Shown piece after piece: positions 34,122 through 43,415 of a stretch of 64,000 nt of DNA. Where the stretch lies: the NCBI RefSeq assembly GCF_003575965.1, contig NZ_QWJJ01000013.1, positions 1-64,000 on the forward strand, read 5' to 3'. Position numbers and translations under genes: made by a program. How positions within the stretch are numbered: the stretch's first letter is position 1; each line of letters starts with the position of its first letter. The DNA is from Pseudooceanicola sediminis. Its GTDB lineage: Bacteria > Pseudomonadota > Alphaproteobacteria > Rhodobacterales > Rhodobacteraceae. The notes beneath the pieces are model-generated. The model had not been told where the DNA came from. It searched no databases and saw only the letters and a program-made list of their open reading frames with translations.

Positions 34122-35129
34122 ATGTCGTTGGCCACACTCGGCTGGTCGGCGTTTTTCGACGCACAGCTCGCCCCGCAAGAGGCCGGGCTGGTCGCCATGC
34201 GCATTGCCACGGTGCATCGCAGCCGATTGACGGCGGAGTCGATTGACGGGCCTCAGCGCCTGACGCTGGCGCCCAACATCAACACCACCGATTTTGCCGT
34301 CGGTGACTGGGTTCTGGTCGAGCCCGAAACGCATCTGCTGCACCGCCGCCTCGAACGGCTGGCGCTGTTGCAGCGCCATACCGAAGGCGGCAGATCACCC
34401 CAGCTGATCGCCGCGAACATAGATACTTTGTTCATCGTCACCTCGTGCAACGAAGATTTCAATCCAGCCCGCCTGGAACGCTACCTGGCCCTCGCCAACG
34501 AGGCAGGCACGAACCCCGTGATCGTTCTGACCAAGGCAGACAAGATCACCGATACCTCGGGCTATGTCGAACAGGCAGCCGCCCTGCAATCGGGTCTGAC
34601 TGTCGTGACGTTGAACGCCAAAGCGGCCGACGCGATCGACACCCTTGCCCCCTGGTGCGGGCCGGGACAGACCGTTGCGCTGGTCGGATCATCGGGGGTT
34701 GGCAAGTCGACGTTGCTGAATACCCTGTCAGGCAAAACCGACGAAGATGCACAGGCGACAGGCAGCATCCGCGAAGGCGATGCCAAGGGTCGCCACACCA
34801 CCACGTCCAGGTCGCTTCACGCCATCGCTGGCGGAGGCTGGGTGATCGACACACCGGGAATGCGCACCCTGCACGTCAGTGACGTCTCTGCCGGTCTCGA
34901 CATGTTGTTTGCCGAAATCGTCGCGCTGGCCCCCGACTGTCGGTTCCGCGATTGCACCCACGCGCATGAACCCGGATGCGCGGTTCAGGCCGCGATATCA
35001 GCCGGCACGCTGGATGCCGCCCGGCTGGAACGCTGGCGCAAGCTTCAGGACGAAAACCGCGCCAATACGCCTGTACAGACCGGTCCACGGGGCAACAAGG
35101 TTCAGAAACCGCGCGGCTGGCGCCGCTAG
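34122..35129 (+). CDS. rsgA: Ribosome small-subunit-dependent GTPase RsgA
   Basis: This 335-residue circularly permuted GTPase assists late 30S ribosome maturation. The N-terminal part is an OB-fold. G-motif order is G4 TKAD, then G1 GSSGVGKST, then G3 DTPGMR, and the C-terminal zinc-binding knuckle has Cys-X-X-X-X-Cys with His and Cys (CRFRDCTHAHEPGC). ATG 34122 (MSLATLGW) begins the conserved fold; an upstream frame reads through cbiZ sequence. It follows the B12 operon by 143 bases but is not obviously linked to it. Confidence 0.94.
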   Translation: MSLATLGWSAFFDAQLAPQEAGLVAMRIATVHRSRLTAESIDGPQRLTLAPNINTTDFAVGDWVLVEPETHLLHRRLERLALLQRHTEGGRSPQLIAANIDTLFIVTSCNEDFNPARLERYLALANEAGTNPVIVLTKADKITDTSGYVEQAAALQSGLTVVTLNAKAADAIDTLAPWCGPGQTVALVGSSGVGKSTLLNTLSGKTDEDAQATGSIREGDAKGRHTTTSRSLHAIAGGGWVIDTPGMRTLHVSDVSAGLDMLFAEIVALAPDCRFRDCTHAHEPGCAVQAAISAGTLDAARLERWRKLQDENRANTPVQTGPRGNKVQKPRGWRR

Positions 35130-35180
35130 GCAAAACGCGGTGCGGCGGCAGCCCCCTGCACGCCTTGCCAAACCTTGGCC

Positions 35181-35888
35181 TTACTCTTCGCAATAGGTCC
35201 GCGGCGTACCGTCGTCGCGCGTGAACATCACGCAGGGCCCGGACGAGTTGCGGGGATCATAGGAAAATCCGTGCCCGTTCATCGACGCAAAGATATCCCG
35301 CACCCCCGCCAGGCCATACAGGTGATCATGCAGTTCCATGAACACCCGGTCGATGCCATCCAGATCAGCCGCCGCAAGCAGATCCCGTTCGGCCCCCTCG
35401 ATATCCATCACCAGAACATTCACCTCATGCTCGGCAATGAAGGCCTCCAGGTTCTGTGACCCGATATCGATCACGTCCTCGTAGGGGCCCTGACTTTCGA
35501 TCATCGACGACATCCAGAAATCCCGGCGCACATAGAACGAATGCGTTTCCGGCGCGCCGGACATCAGCAGCCCTTGGCGAAAGGTAACGTTGTCGATCTC
35601 GTTCGCCGCCGCGACACGCTCTGCCAGCTCGATGGTGTGCGGATTGGCATCGAAAGACCAGATCGTGACACCCGGCGTCTGGGCCATGACAGCGGTGATC
35701 ACACCGATACCGGCCCCAAGTTCCAGCACGCGATCACCGGTATGCAACAGCTTGCGCACCTGCCGGGCCTCTTTCGCCTCGTACTTTCCGCTCTCCAGAG
35801 CTTGCCAGATGATCGGTGACACATCCTCCGAGGTAATAGGAAGGCGAATGCCATGGATGATCATGCCAATGTCTGTTGCGGTGTTCAT
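35181..35888 (-). CDS. FkbM-family SAM-dependent methyltransferase
   Basis: This 235-residue protein has the SAM-binding motif VLELGAGIGVITAVMA and the FkbM-type segment VLVMDIEGAERDLLAAADL. FkbM members methylate hydroxyl groups of sugars or small molecules. The C-terminal GFSYDPRNSSGPCVMF resembles others in the family. It stands alone on the minus strand between rsgA and the GGDEF-EAL gene, so its substrate cannot be inferred. A link to the surface-polysaccharide genes in the second half of the window is possible. Confidence 0.85.
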   Translation of the reverse strand: MNTATDIGMIIHGIRLPITSEDVSPIIWQALESGKYEAKEARQVRKLLHTGDRVLELGAGIGVITAVMAQTPGVTIWSFDANPHTIELAERVAAANEIDNVTFRQGLLMSGAPETHSFYVRRDFWMSSMIESQGPYEDVIDIGSQNLEAFIAEHEVNVLVMDIEGAERDLLAAADLDGIDRVFMELHDHLYGLAGVRDIFASMNGHGFSYDPRNSSGPCVMFTRDDGTPRTYCEE

Positions 35889-36096
35889 GAAGACCTCAAA
35901 TCAGGTGAGAATATAACTGCCCCAACAGGCAAAATGTCTTGAGCAGTAAGGGCATTAGCGACGGGCGACGCAGCCGCGCCAATGGTTATTGAGCCGGCGC
36001 AAGCGGGTCAACCCACTAGCCCCCACTTGTCACGGTGTCGCCCTGTCTGCGGTTTCACGGGCGCAATCGGCCGTTGGAAAGCGCGGATGCTGCCCC

Positions 36097-38037
36097 TCAT
36101 GCCACATGCAGAAAGTCGAGCATGGACGCCTTGACAGGACGCGCGAAATAAAACCCCTGGCTGACCTGGCACCCCATGCGCCGGATGCACTGATGTTGTG
36201 CTTCCGTCTCGATACCTTCGATGATCACGGTGCGGCCAAGGTGATTGCCCACGTCTATCACCAACTTGACCAGCGCCTCGGCTTCCGGGCTGACGGCGAT
36301 ATCGCGTACGAATGCCTTGTCGAGCTTGATGGTATCGAACGGAATGTCGCGCAACACGGCCAAGGAAGAATACCCGGTTCCGAAATCGTCGATCGCGATG
36401 GTCACACCAAGCGCGCGCAGATCGTTCAGGATATCGACAACGCCGTTGCGATCATTCAGCACAACCGTCTCGGTGATCTCAAGTTCAAGGCGCGCCGGGT
36501 CCAGCCCGGTTTCGTTCAGGATTTCCAAGACGGTGCCAACGATACCGGGGGCCTGCAACTGGATAGGGGACAGGTTGACCGCAATCTTGATCGGCTTTGT
36601 CCATTTCGTCGCCTCGATACACGCCCGGCGCAAGATCACCTCGCCCAGCTCGACGATGATCCCCAGTTCCTCGGCAATCGGGATGAAGGCCGCCGGTGAA
36701 ATCTGGCCACGCGTCGGATGGTTCCAGCGCACCAGCGCTTCCACACCATGCACGTTCAGCGACATCACCTCGACCTGCTTCTGATAGACCAGTTCGAATT
36801 CATCGCGCTCAACGGCCAGCCGCAGGTCATGCTCCAGCTCTTGCCGGTCATCGAACTCCGCCTGCATGTAGTCCTCGAACAGGCAGATACGTTCCTGCAT
36901 CGACGCCTTCGCGCGGTACAGGCCGATATCGGCGCGTTTGAACAGCATCTGGGCGTCGTCGCATCGCGGCTGATCTGCGTTGGCCAGGCCGACGGAACAC
37001 CCGATACGGATCTCGCGATTGAATATCTTGTAAGGCAGCGCGATCCACCCTGCCAGGCCACGCGCAAACGCCAGGCTCTCGTCCAGCGTCTTGCCCACCA
37101 GCAGGCAGGCGAATTCATCGCCGCCGAGACGACAGAACATCTGCGCATCGGTCCCGAACTTCAGCATGCGCGCGCTGACCTGATCCAGCAGCATGTCCCC
37201 CAGGTCATGCCCCATGGTGTCATTGATGCTCTTGAAATCATCGAGATCGAGCAGCAGCAGGGTAACACTGGACGCACCTGGCTCCGACGCCTTCAGTGCC
37301 TTTTCCAACTCTTCCCAGAACAAGACGCGATTGGGCAGCTTGGTCAGTGAATCGTAATGGGCCAGATATTCGAGACGACGGTTCTTTTCCCGCAACTCCT
37401 GGCCCGCCGCACTCAGACTGTTGTTGAGGCCTTCGGCTTCTTTCTGGGCCTGTTTCAGCAGACGGTTGTGGCGGAACACCAAAATGACCAGCACACCCCA
37501 GCACAGGATCAGGAACGCCACCACCAGGCTGTAAATCAGGTGCAGGTTCTCGAGCGCTTCCAGGTTGCCCTCGATATCCTCCCAGCTTTTCTGCACGCTT
37601 TGCGCGGACAAATGCGTCAGCGGGCCATTCAGGGCGCTCATCCTGACGAGGATATCCTCGATCTGAGCGACGTCCATCGTGTCCAGATTCTTGTCGAGCT
37701 CGTCAATCAGGCTGACAAGCTCGGTGATCGTGTCCTTGCGAAACGGTTTGGATTCCAGGAAATCCTTCAGCGTGCCTTCCTTGAACGAAATCGTGCGGCT
37801 GATGATGATGTCCAGTCGCAGCCGCACATCGTCGATCGAGGTTTCTTCCAGCGACAGAGAATAGAACGCCAGTTGCGCCTCCAGGCGCATGAATTCCGAA
37901 ACGGTCTGGCTGATTGCCCATGTGTCATTGTGATGCGCGACCTCGCGCAGCACCGACTGCCTCTGCGCAACCGTACTGGACATGTACACCGTTGCCCCGA
38001 TGAACATGCAGATCAGAATACCCAGAAGACGGGTCAC
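36097..38037 (-). CDS. Membrane-bound GGDEF-EAL cyclic-di-GMP signalling protein
   Basis: This 646-residue protein has two transmembrane segments (residues about 5-24 and 167-188) that enclose a periplasmic helical sensor of about 140 residues. A coiled region leads to a GGDEF domain with an intact GGDEF motif near residue 305, followed by an EAL domain with EALVRW near residue 431 and DDFGTGYSS further on. Both active motifs are intact, so it could make or break cyclic di-GMP. It is the second gene of an operon with a small secreted protein 8 bases upstream, which is the likely ligand-sensing partner. Confidence 0.93.
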   Translation of the reverse strand: MTRLLGILICMFIGATVYMSSTVAQRQSVLREVAHHNDTWAISQTVSEFMRLEAQLAFYSLSLEETSIDDVRLRLDIIISRTISFKEGTLKDFLESKPFRKDTITELVSLIDELDKNLDTMDVAQIEDILVRMSALNGPLTHLSAQSVQKSWEDIEGNLEALENLHLIYSLVVAFLILCWGVLVILVFRHNRLLKQAQKEAEGLNNSLSAAGQELREKNRRLEYLAHYDSLTKLPNRVLFWEELEKALKASEPGASSVTLLLLDLDDFKSINDTMGHDLGDMLLDQVSARMLKFGTDAQMFCRLGGDEFACLLVGKTLDESLAFARGLAGWIALPYKIFNREIRIGCSVGLANADQPRCDDAQMLFKRADIGLYRAKASMQERICLFEDYMQAEFDDRQELEHDLRLAVERDEFELVYQKQVEVMSLNVHGVEALVRWNHPTRGQISPAAFIPIAEELGIIVELGEVILRRACIEATKWTKPIKIAVNLSPIQLQAPGIVGTVLEILNETGLDPARLELEITETVVLNDRNGVVDILNDLRALGVTIAIDDFGTGYSSLAVLRDIPFDTIKLDKAFVRDIAVSPEAEALVKLVIDVGNHLGRTVIIEGIETEAQHQCIRRMGCQVSQGFYFARPVKASMLDFLHVA

Positions 38038-38045
38038 CGGGACAC

Positions 38046-38552
38046 CTATCTGACGATCAGTCGCGTCACCTGCCAGGCCGAGCGCGCGTAGTAGGCCTGA
38101 TTTTGAAAGGTGGGATTACTGTCATATGGATAGATCAGAAAGATGGGTCCCTTGTCGCGAACCTCCATATCCTGACCGTCCAGCTTCATGGCAAGTATCA
38201 TGCCGGTTTCCTGTGCATCCGACATCGGAACTTCGGTTTCATAGTCGTTCAGGGCGACGGCATTGATCGTCGTGCCTTTTGCCCCGACCAACTCCATCAG
38301 ATCCTTCATTGGCACGCCCGAAAAGGTCTTTACCTCGTCGTACCAGGGCGAATTCGTCGAGATGTCGACCATGCCGATCTCTTCGAGCATGGCGCGATCA
38401 AACTTCGCCGCCTCTCCGTCATTCGTGTTGGAAATGTTGCCTGAAACGGTCAGGACCACGTCGCCAACGGGTTTGGCGAGCGGCTCGGCCAGGCTCATGT
38501 TTGCAAACATCAGGCCTGTAAGCAAGGCCGCGAGGGACGGGAGTAACTTCAT
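38046..38552 (-). CDS. Small secreted protein with sulfite-oxidase/molybdopterin-like fold, no cysteines
   Basis: This 168-residue protein has a signal peptide (MKLLPSLAALLTGLMFANMS, cleavage before EPLAKP). The mature part resembles the oxidoreductase molybdopterin-binding domain: DVVLTVSGNISN, the FSGVPMKDLMELVG segment, YETEVPMSD and MEVRDKGPIFLIYPYD. The sequence has no cysteine at all, so it cannot supply the molybdenum-ligating Cys of YedY- or sulfite-oxidase-type enzymes. A non-catalytic sensory or ligand-binding role for the downstream GGDEF-EAL protein is likely. The ATG at 38552 begins the signal peptide; a longer upstream frame is unsupported. Confidence 0.8.
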   Translation of the reverse strand: MKLLPSLAALLTGLMFANMSLAEPLAKPVGDVVLTVSGNISNTNDGEAAKFDRAMLEEIGMVDISTNSPWYDEVKTFSGVPMKDLMELVGAKGTTINAVALNDYETEVPMSDAQETGMILAMKLDGQDMEVRDKGPIFLIYPYDSNPTFQNQAYYARSAWQVTRLIVR

Positions 38553-38980
38553 GGCAGCCTTCTGAATTTTGAGTTTGTCACCGAAGATCACTATACAGAC
38601 AAGGCAATATATACGGCGCTCACATGCCTTAAGTCCATTAACAAATATGCTGAACAATATTGCACGATATGTCCAGACCGCTCGAATGCACAGCCCAACG
38701 GCCATTCCCCCGTCGCTATTTCACGCCATTACGGTGTCAAATCCGGACGCCGTTCAGCCCAGGCACACGTCTGCGGCAGCGCAGAAATGCAGGAATGTAC
38801 CGCACGCGGACAAGACCGCAGACACAGCCACCGAAGTGCGTGAGCATCTCTTGCGCACGCATTCCGGCACCGCTTTGCGATGAAACAGGAATTTCATATA
38901 TGTCGGCGGGTTACAAACATGTCGGCACACAGACGTAACGGAAAGCGACGCGCCTGTGCGTGCCAGCGTGCGTGCCAGCG
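38553..38980. other. Gene-free stretch, promoter region of the sensory operon
   Basis: No convincing gene is present. The stretch near 38590-38660 is AT-rich and probably holds the minus-strand promoter of the sensory operon. At its right end a 12-bp sequence (GCGTGCCAGCGT) is tandemly duplicated at 38958-38981, ending on the first base of the stop codon of the cyclic-nucleotide-binding gene. Confidence 0.5.
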
Positions 38981-39421
38981 TCAGTGAGAGACGTGAACCA
39001 GATCGGCCATCTTGACGTCACGGTCGCTCAGCGCGCGCACGATCTGCGCCATGGTATGCGGGCAGCAAGCCAGAAGTTGTTGAAAAAATGAGCGTTGGAT
39101 GCGCAGCGTCTCGAGCGGTGTTTTCGCGCGGACGGAATATTGCCGCGGACGTTCGGACAGGATCGCTCCTTCGCCCACCACATCCTGCGTGCTTTTTTCT
39201 TCGAAAGTTTTCGGGCCGTCTTCGGTATCTGCCATCATTTCGGCAACGCCCGACAAGATGACATAGGCGCAATCTGACGTATCGCCCTGACGGTACATGA
39301 ACTGTCCGGGCGCAAAGCTGACGCGGTCCGACGCGAAAGCCAAGAGTTTCAACTTGGAGCCTTTGATGCCAGAAAAAAGTTGCACGCGGCTCAGTAGATT
39401 CACTTCGTCAGTCAAGAGCAT
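38981..39421 (-). CDS. Stand-alone cyclic nucleotide-binding domain protein
   Basis: This 146-residue protein is essentially one cNMP-binding domain of the CRP/FNR fold, with no helix-turn-helix. The beta roll contains FAPGQFMYRQGDTSDCAYVILSG and a phosphate-binding-cassette-like stretch VGEGAILSERPRQYSVRA with the Gly-Glu and the Arg in the usual places. It lies 86 bases downstream of a degenerate ABC-exporter-like gene on the same strand. Coupling of nucleotide signals or another ligand to that protein is a reasonable guess. It could also be a simple scaffold. Confidence 0.85.
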   Translation of the reverse strand: MLLTDEVNLLSRVQLFSGIKGSKLKLLAFASDRVSFAPGQFMYRQGDTSDCAYVILSGVAEMMADTEDGPKTFEEKSTQDVVGEGAILSERPRQYSVRAKTPLETLRIQRSFFQQLLACCPHTMAQIVRALSDRDVKMADLVHVSH

Positions 39422-39507
39422 TGCAGACTGTCGCTCCTACGAAACTTCATCTTCGACTGGCACGTCGTACGCGCCAATTGTGAAGAAACGCTAACAATAT
39501 ACCCTGA

Positions 39508-42189
39508 TCAAGTCACGTTATTTTCGTCCGAGACAATTGCCCGCTCCTCAAACACGATTGTGCGCTGAAAATACTTGGTAAATGCCTGCGAGATAAGCAC
39601 CCAGATGACACTGCGATCCTCGCCATGCTCCTGAAGAAAGGCCAGTGAGTCGCTGACGATCTGGTGTTGTTGCTGGGCATCCAGCGCCGACAGGGGCCGG
39701 TTGAAGACATAATAATCGGACTGCCGGATCAAGGCCCGGGCAAAGTTCAGCTTCTGCCGCTGAACCACCGACAGCCGACGCCCCGCCGCGCCCAGGTTGT
39801 AATCCAGCCCGACACTGAACACCCGATTGTACAGATCCGGCTGTTCCAGCATCATTTCCTTGATGACTTCTCGGACCTGGCGCTCCGCGTCATTGACCCG
39901 GCTGTTGATCTTGCCCAGCACAATATTGTCGATCATGTTGCCGGAGACCAGGTAGCTGTCCTGATCATACCGTTCAAAGTAAGGCCGCAGGCGCCGCGGG
40001 ATACCCTTCTGGAACAGCTCCCGCACCTCGATGATGCGGCGCATCAGGGGCTCCTGCAATACGCCGAAACGGTGGTGCGGCTCAACGTAGAGAAAGCTCA
40101 GCCGGATGATCGCGATACGGTCCGCAATGGCCACGCTTTCATACGCCTGCCCCCGCAAGCGCGACACGAGCGTCTTGAACTTGGGGATCTCGCTTGCATC
40201 CATAAAGCTAAGGCGTTCGAAGAACGGGTGATCCGGCGGCAGATCCTCGAACAGGTCCAGCGTCGTCTCGGCAATCTGAAAGCCCATGTCGAAAAGCTGT
40301 CTGCCCAGACCGGTTTCGCGGATCGTGTTGTAAAGATAGGCCCGGCCCTCTTCCGCCTTCGCCTGGTCTTTCACTTCCAGCAGAACCCCGAAAAGAAGGT
40401 TGTCGACCACACTCGCTTCGAGGTTATAGCTTCCCGCTTCGAATGGCATGATCAGATGGCTCAGACCGCGCTGCTCCAGCTCGCTTCCCAGGGCGCCGCG
40501 CAGCGACATCAGCTGATCCGCCAGATCAGGCTCTGCCGCAACGTCGAAGGTCGAATTCAGGGCGAATTCGAACACCTGATCAGACAGGCGAACGACATCC
40601 AGCACCTTCATCATCGCGCCCTGCAGCCCCCCTTCGGCTGTCGCACCGTTCGTCAGCGAAAGGTCGATCCAGTTATCGTGGACGTTCAGGGCGCTGTTAC
40701 CGGACTTTTCTGCTTCTGCCAGCCAGCGGTTCTGGCTGTTTGTCAGCTCTCCCCCGCCGTCTGCGCCGTCGATCGGGCGATGCTTCAGTCCATACAGCAG
40801 GTTTTCCCGCAGGCTGCCGAAAAAGAAGAAGGTGTCGGCCGCAGCATAGGAAATGCGACGCCCGGTGACCGATTCCGGCAGGGCCAGAAAATCATGGTCT
40901 CCGACCGTGACCTTGCCACTGACCGGACGCACGATACCACCCAGCACTTCGGCCACGCTTTCCGCGCCGCTGGTTGCGTTACCGATGATCGCCACGGTTT
41001 CGCCAGGCACGAAGCGCAGGGATACATGGTCCAACGCCTTGCCACCGGCATCATCCTCCACAACCAGGTTCTGGATCTTCAGCGGCTGGTTGATGCGATC
41101 AATGCCCGACACATCCGAATACTGAAGTTGCGGGTCCATCAGGTCGCCCTTGTCGAACTGATCGACCACCTGCTCGTATTTCACCTGCACGTCCTGGCGG
41201 CTCAGATCCCAGTCGATCAACTCCTTCAACGGACCGGGCAGTTCCTTGTAGGCGTTGATCACCGCGATCAGCTGCCCCACGTCAAGCCGCCCCACGATCG
41301 TCAGATAGCCCCCGATCATGTAGAATAGAAACGGCGTCAACTGAGCCAGAAAGTTGTTCAGAAACTTGACGATAAACTTGCGCTGATAGATCCTGTAGCG
41401 GATCGAGAAGATCGTCCCCAACCGGTTCGAGATATCTGCGCGTTCGAAGTTCGACGTATCGTTGGTGTGGATGGTGCTGATCCCATCCGCGATTTCGGCC
41501 ACCCGCCCCGACAATTCGCGCGCCGTCAGCTGCCGCTCTCGGCCCAGCACGATCAGCTGACGCCGAAGCCTCGGGATGATCGCCAGCTGGATCGCCGCCA
41601 TGAACAGGGCAATCACGCCCAGCCAGAAATGCTGCACGAAGATGAAGATCATCGCGGTCAGCGCCTGCCCCCCCAGCATCGCCGGTTGCACGAAGGCGTC
41701 GCCGGTGAATCCGCCAAGCGGTTCGACCTCGTCCTTGACCATGCTCGATATTTCGCCGGCCTTGATGTGCTTGAAATGCTGTGGCTGGAACCGCAGGATC
41801 CTGTCGACCAGCTCATACCGGATGCGGCGCAACAGGCGTTCGCCCAGCAAACCCTTGTAGGTATTGATATAAAACTTGAACAGGCCATTGATGACCACCA
41901 GGCACAGAAAGGTCAGGCTCAACCCGATCAGGGTCGAAATCCGGTCCAATTCCATTCCCCCGACCAGGTCGATCTGGCCGATAAACGGCAAACTGAAACT
42001 GGCGGGCAGAAATGGCTGGGTCGCACCGGGGGTTTCGAAACCAACGCCTTGAATGGGGCCGTTGACGATATTCTTCGGCAGATCCAGCGCCAGGTAATAG
42101 GGCAACATCGACAAGACGACGACGCAGACGATCCAGACCTGCTGCCGGCGCGTGTGAGTCCAGATATAGCGCGAAAAATTGGGTTCCAT
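39508..42189 (-). CDS. ABC-exporter-like protein with a degenerate, repeated nucleotide-binding region
   Basis: This 893-residue protein has an ABC exporter (type IV) transmembrane domain in about residues 1-340 and a very unusual C-terminal half. The expected Walker A reads GNATSGAES near residue 400 (the Lys is replaced by Glu). A Q-loop-type segment occurs three times (FGSLRENLLYG, YNLEASVVDNLLFG and YLVSGNMIDNIVLG), and a single signature-like LSVVQ precedes YYVFNRPLSALD, where Walker B Asp and the catalytic Glu are missing. ATP hydrolysis by this chain is doubtful. ATG 42189 is preferred over TTG 42207. It follows three glycosyltransferase genes and precedes a cNMP-binding protein. Confidence 0.85.
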   Translation of the reverse strand: MEPNFSRYIWTHTRRQQVWIVCVVVLSMLPYYLALDLPKNIVNGPIQGVGFETPGATQPFLPASFSLPFIGQIDLVGGMELDRISTLIGLSLTFLCLVVINGLFKFYINTYKGLLGERLLRRIRYELVDRILRFQPQHFKHIKAGEISSMVKDEVEPLGGFTGDAFVQPAMLGGQALTAMIFIFVQHFWLGVIALFMAAIQLAIIPRLRRQLIVLGRERQLTARELSGRVAEIADGISTIHTNDTSNFERADISNRLGTIFSIRYRIYQRKFIVKFLNNFLAQLTPFLFYMIGGYLTIVGRLDVGQLIAVINAYKELPGPLKELIDWDLSRQDVQVKYEQVVDQFDKGDLMDPQLQYSDVSGIDRINQPLKIQNLVVEDDAGGKALDHVSLRFVPGETVAIIGNATSGAESVAEVLGGIVRPVSGKVTVGDHDFLALPESVTGRRISYAAADTFFFFGSLRENLLYGLKHRPIDGADGGGELTNSQNRWLAEAEKSGNSALNVHDNWIDLSLTNGATAEGGLQGAMMKVLDVVRLSDQVFEFALNSTFDVAAEPDLADQLMSLRGALGSELEQRGLSHLIMPFEAGSYNLEASVVDNLLFGVLLEVKDQAKAEEGRAYLYNTIRETGLGRQLFDMGFQIAETTLDLFEDLPPDHPFFERLSFMDASEIPKFKTLVSRLRGQAYESVAIADRIAIIRLSFLYVEPHHRFGVLQEPLMRRIIEVRELFQKGIPRRLRPYFERYDQDSYLVSGNMIDNIVLGKINSRVNDAERQVREVIKEMMLEQPDLYNRVFSVGLDYNLGAAGRRLSVVQRQKLNFARALIRQSDYYVFNRPLSALDAQQQHQIVSDSLAFLQEHGEDRSVIWVLISQAFTKYFQRTIVFEERAIVSDENNVT

Positions 42190-42242
42190 GGCACTCTGCT
42201 TTCCCAACCGGGCGACTCTGACGTTCTGCTGCGGGTCCGGCC

Positions 42243-43415
42243 TCAGCGGGCCGATGATCTTGTCGGCGAAGCCGCGAGCAAGGTTCGCAGAATCCCCGCC
42301 GTCCGTGCGGCACCTTGCGTGGCCAAGGATGGCGCGTCGCGCACCGGCGCCTGGGCCAGGCTACGTTGGATTGCCTGGGCCAACCCGTCGCCAGTCAGGT
42401 CAGCTTCGGCCAGAACGGTGGCCCGCCCGATTTGCTGCAACCGCGCTGCGCGGTCCGATTGCTCGGTCTCGCCACCTGCACAATAGGGGATCAGCAATGC
42501 GCGGCACCCTGCCTGAAGGATATCGCCCACGGTGTTGTACCCGGCTTGGGACACCGACACTTTGGCATTGACCAGCAGGCCGGGAAAATCGGTTCTGAAC
42601 CGCACCAAGCTGACCTGCTCTGGCGCGCTTGCACGAAACCGATCGAAATCGCCCTGCGGCATGTTCGGCCCCGCGATCACGCACCAACTGGCAATTTCCG
42701 GCAGCAGGCGCGCGGCATCCAGCGCCGCAGCGACCACCCCTGCCCCGACTGCACCGCCGCCTGCGGATACGACAATCTCGTACCGGTCCGGGGCGGGAAC
42801 AGGGGCAGGACCGCAGACCAGTCCGGTATAGTGAATGCGATCGGCAATGTCCGACGCCAGCGGGAACGTGTCGTCCAGCCGCGCAAAGTCTTGGTCACCG
42901 TGCACAAGAACACCGTCGAAATGCCGACGTATCACCGCCACGGTCTCTTCGTCGCGTGCCGGTTTACTGCGCCGTTGCAGGATATCGCGCAGCGACGTCA
43001 TCAACAGCGGGCGCGGCGTAGTGCCCTCGATCGCATCAATCAGGGCGCGCAGTTCGAACCGAACCTGACGGCGACCAAAGGGGTAGGCTTCGATCAGGAC
43101 CACGTCGGGGGTCGCGTCACGGAACGCAGCCAGCAGATCAGCCTGACGGCGGGCCCGAAATGCATCATCAACCGGGCGGCCGGCCGCGTCGACCAGCGCT
43201 GAAAAGTCGCCGTCACTGACAGCCATGGCAGGCAAGGCAACATGGTCGATGCCCGGGCACGGAAACCCGGCCACCGGCAGGCCCCCGGTCACCAGAGTCA
43301 CATGGAACCCGTCGTTCACCAGCGCATTTGCGATCCGGCTGGCGCGGGCCAAGTGGCCGATACCCAGCAGATGCTGCACGTAGAAAAAGACGCGAGGCGA
43401 TGTCGGGGCAGTCAT
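42243..43415 (-). CDS. MurG-like glycosyltransferase
   Basis: This 390-residue protein has the GT-B fold of MurG-like (GT28) enzymes. The N-terminus contains VQHLLGIGHLARASRIANAL, the glycine-histidine loop that binds phosphate of the donor or acceptor. The C-terminal half has SVSQAGYNTVGDILQAG followed by PYCAGGETEQSDRAA, the nucleotide-sugar binding segment. The start at 43415 overlaps the stop of the next glycosyltransferase by 4 bases. It resembles the gene at 44662-45846 and both probably act in one surface-glycan pathway. Confidence 0.85.
   Translation of the reverse strand: MTAPTSPRVFFYVQHLLGIGHLARASRIANALVNDGFHVTLVTGGLPVAGFPCPGIDHVALPAMAVSDGDFSALVDAAGRPVDDAFRARRQADLLAAFRDATPDVVLIEAYPFGRRQVRFELRALIDAIEGTTPRPLLMTSLRDILQRRSKPARDEETVAVIRRHFDGVLVHGDQDFARLDDTFPLASDIADRIHYTGLVCGPAPVPAPDRYEIVVSAGGGAVGAGVVAAALDAARLLPEIASWCVIAGPNMPQGDFDRFRASAPEQVSLVRFRTDFPGLLVNAKVSVSQAGYNTVGDILQAGCRALLIPYCAGGETEQSDRAARLQQIGRATVLAEADLTGDGLAQAIQRSLAQAPVRDAPSLATQGAARTAGILRTLLAASPTRSSAR

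Noticed and set aside
39664-41328. Plus-strand open frame of 554 codons inside the ABC-like gene
   Set aside because: It lies opposite a gene with strong membrane-domain and signature-like segments, and its composition is antisense-like.
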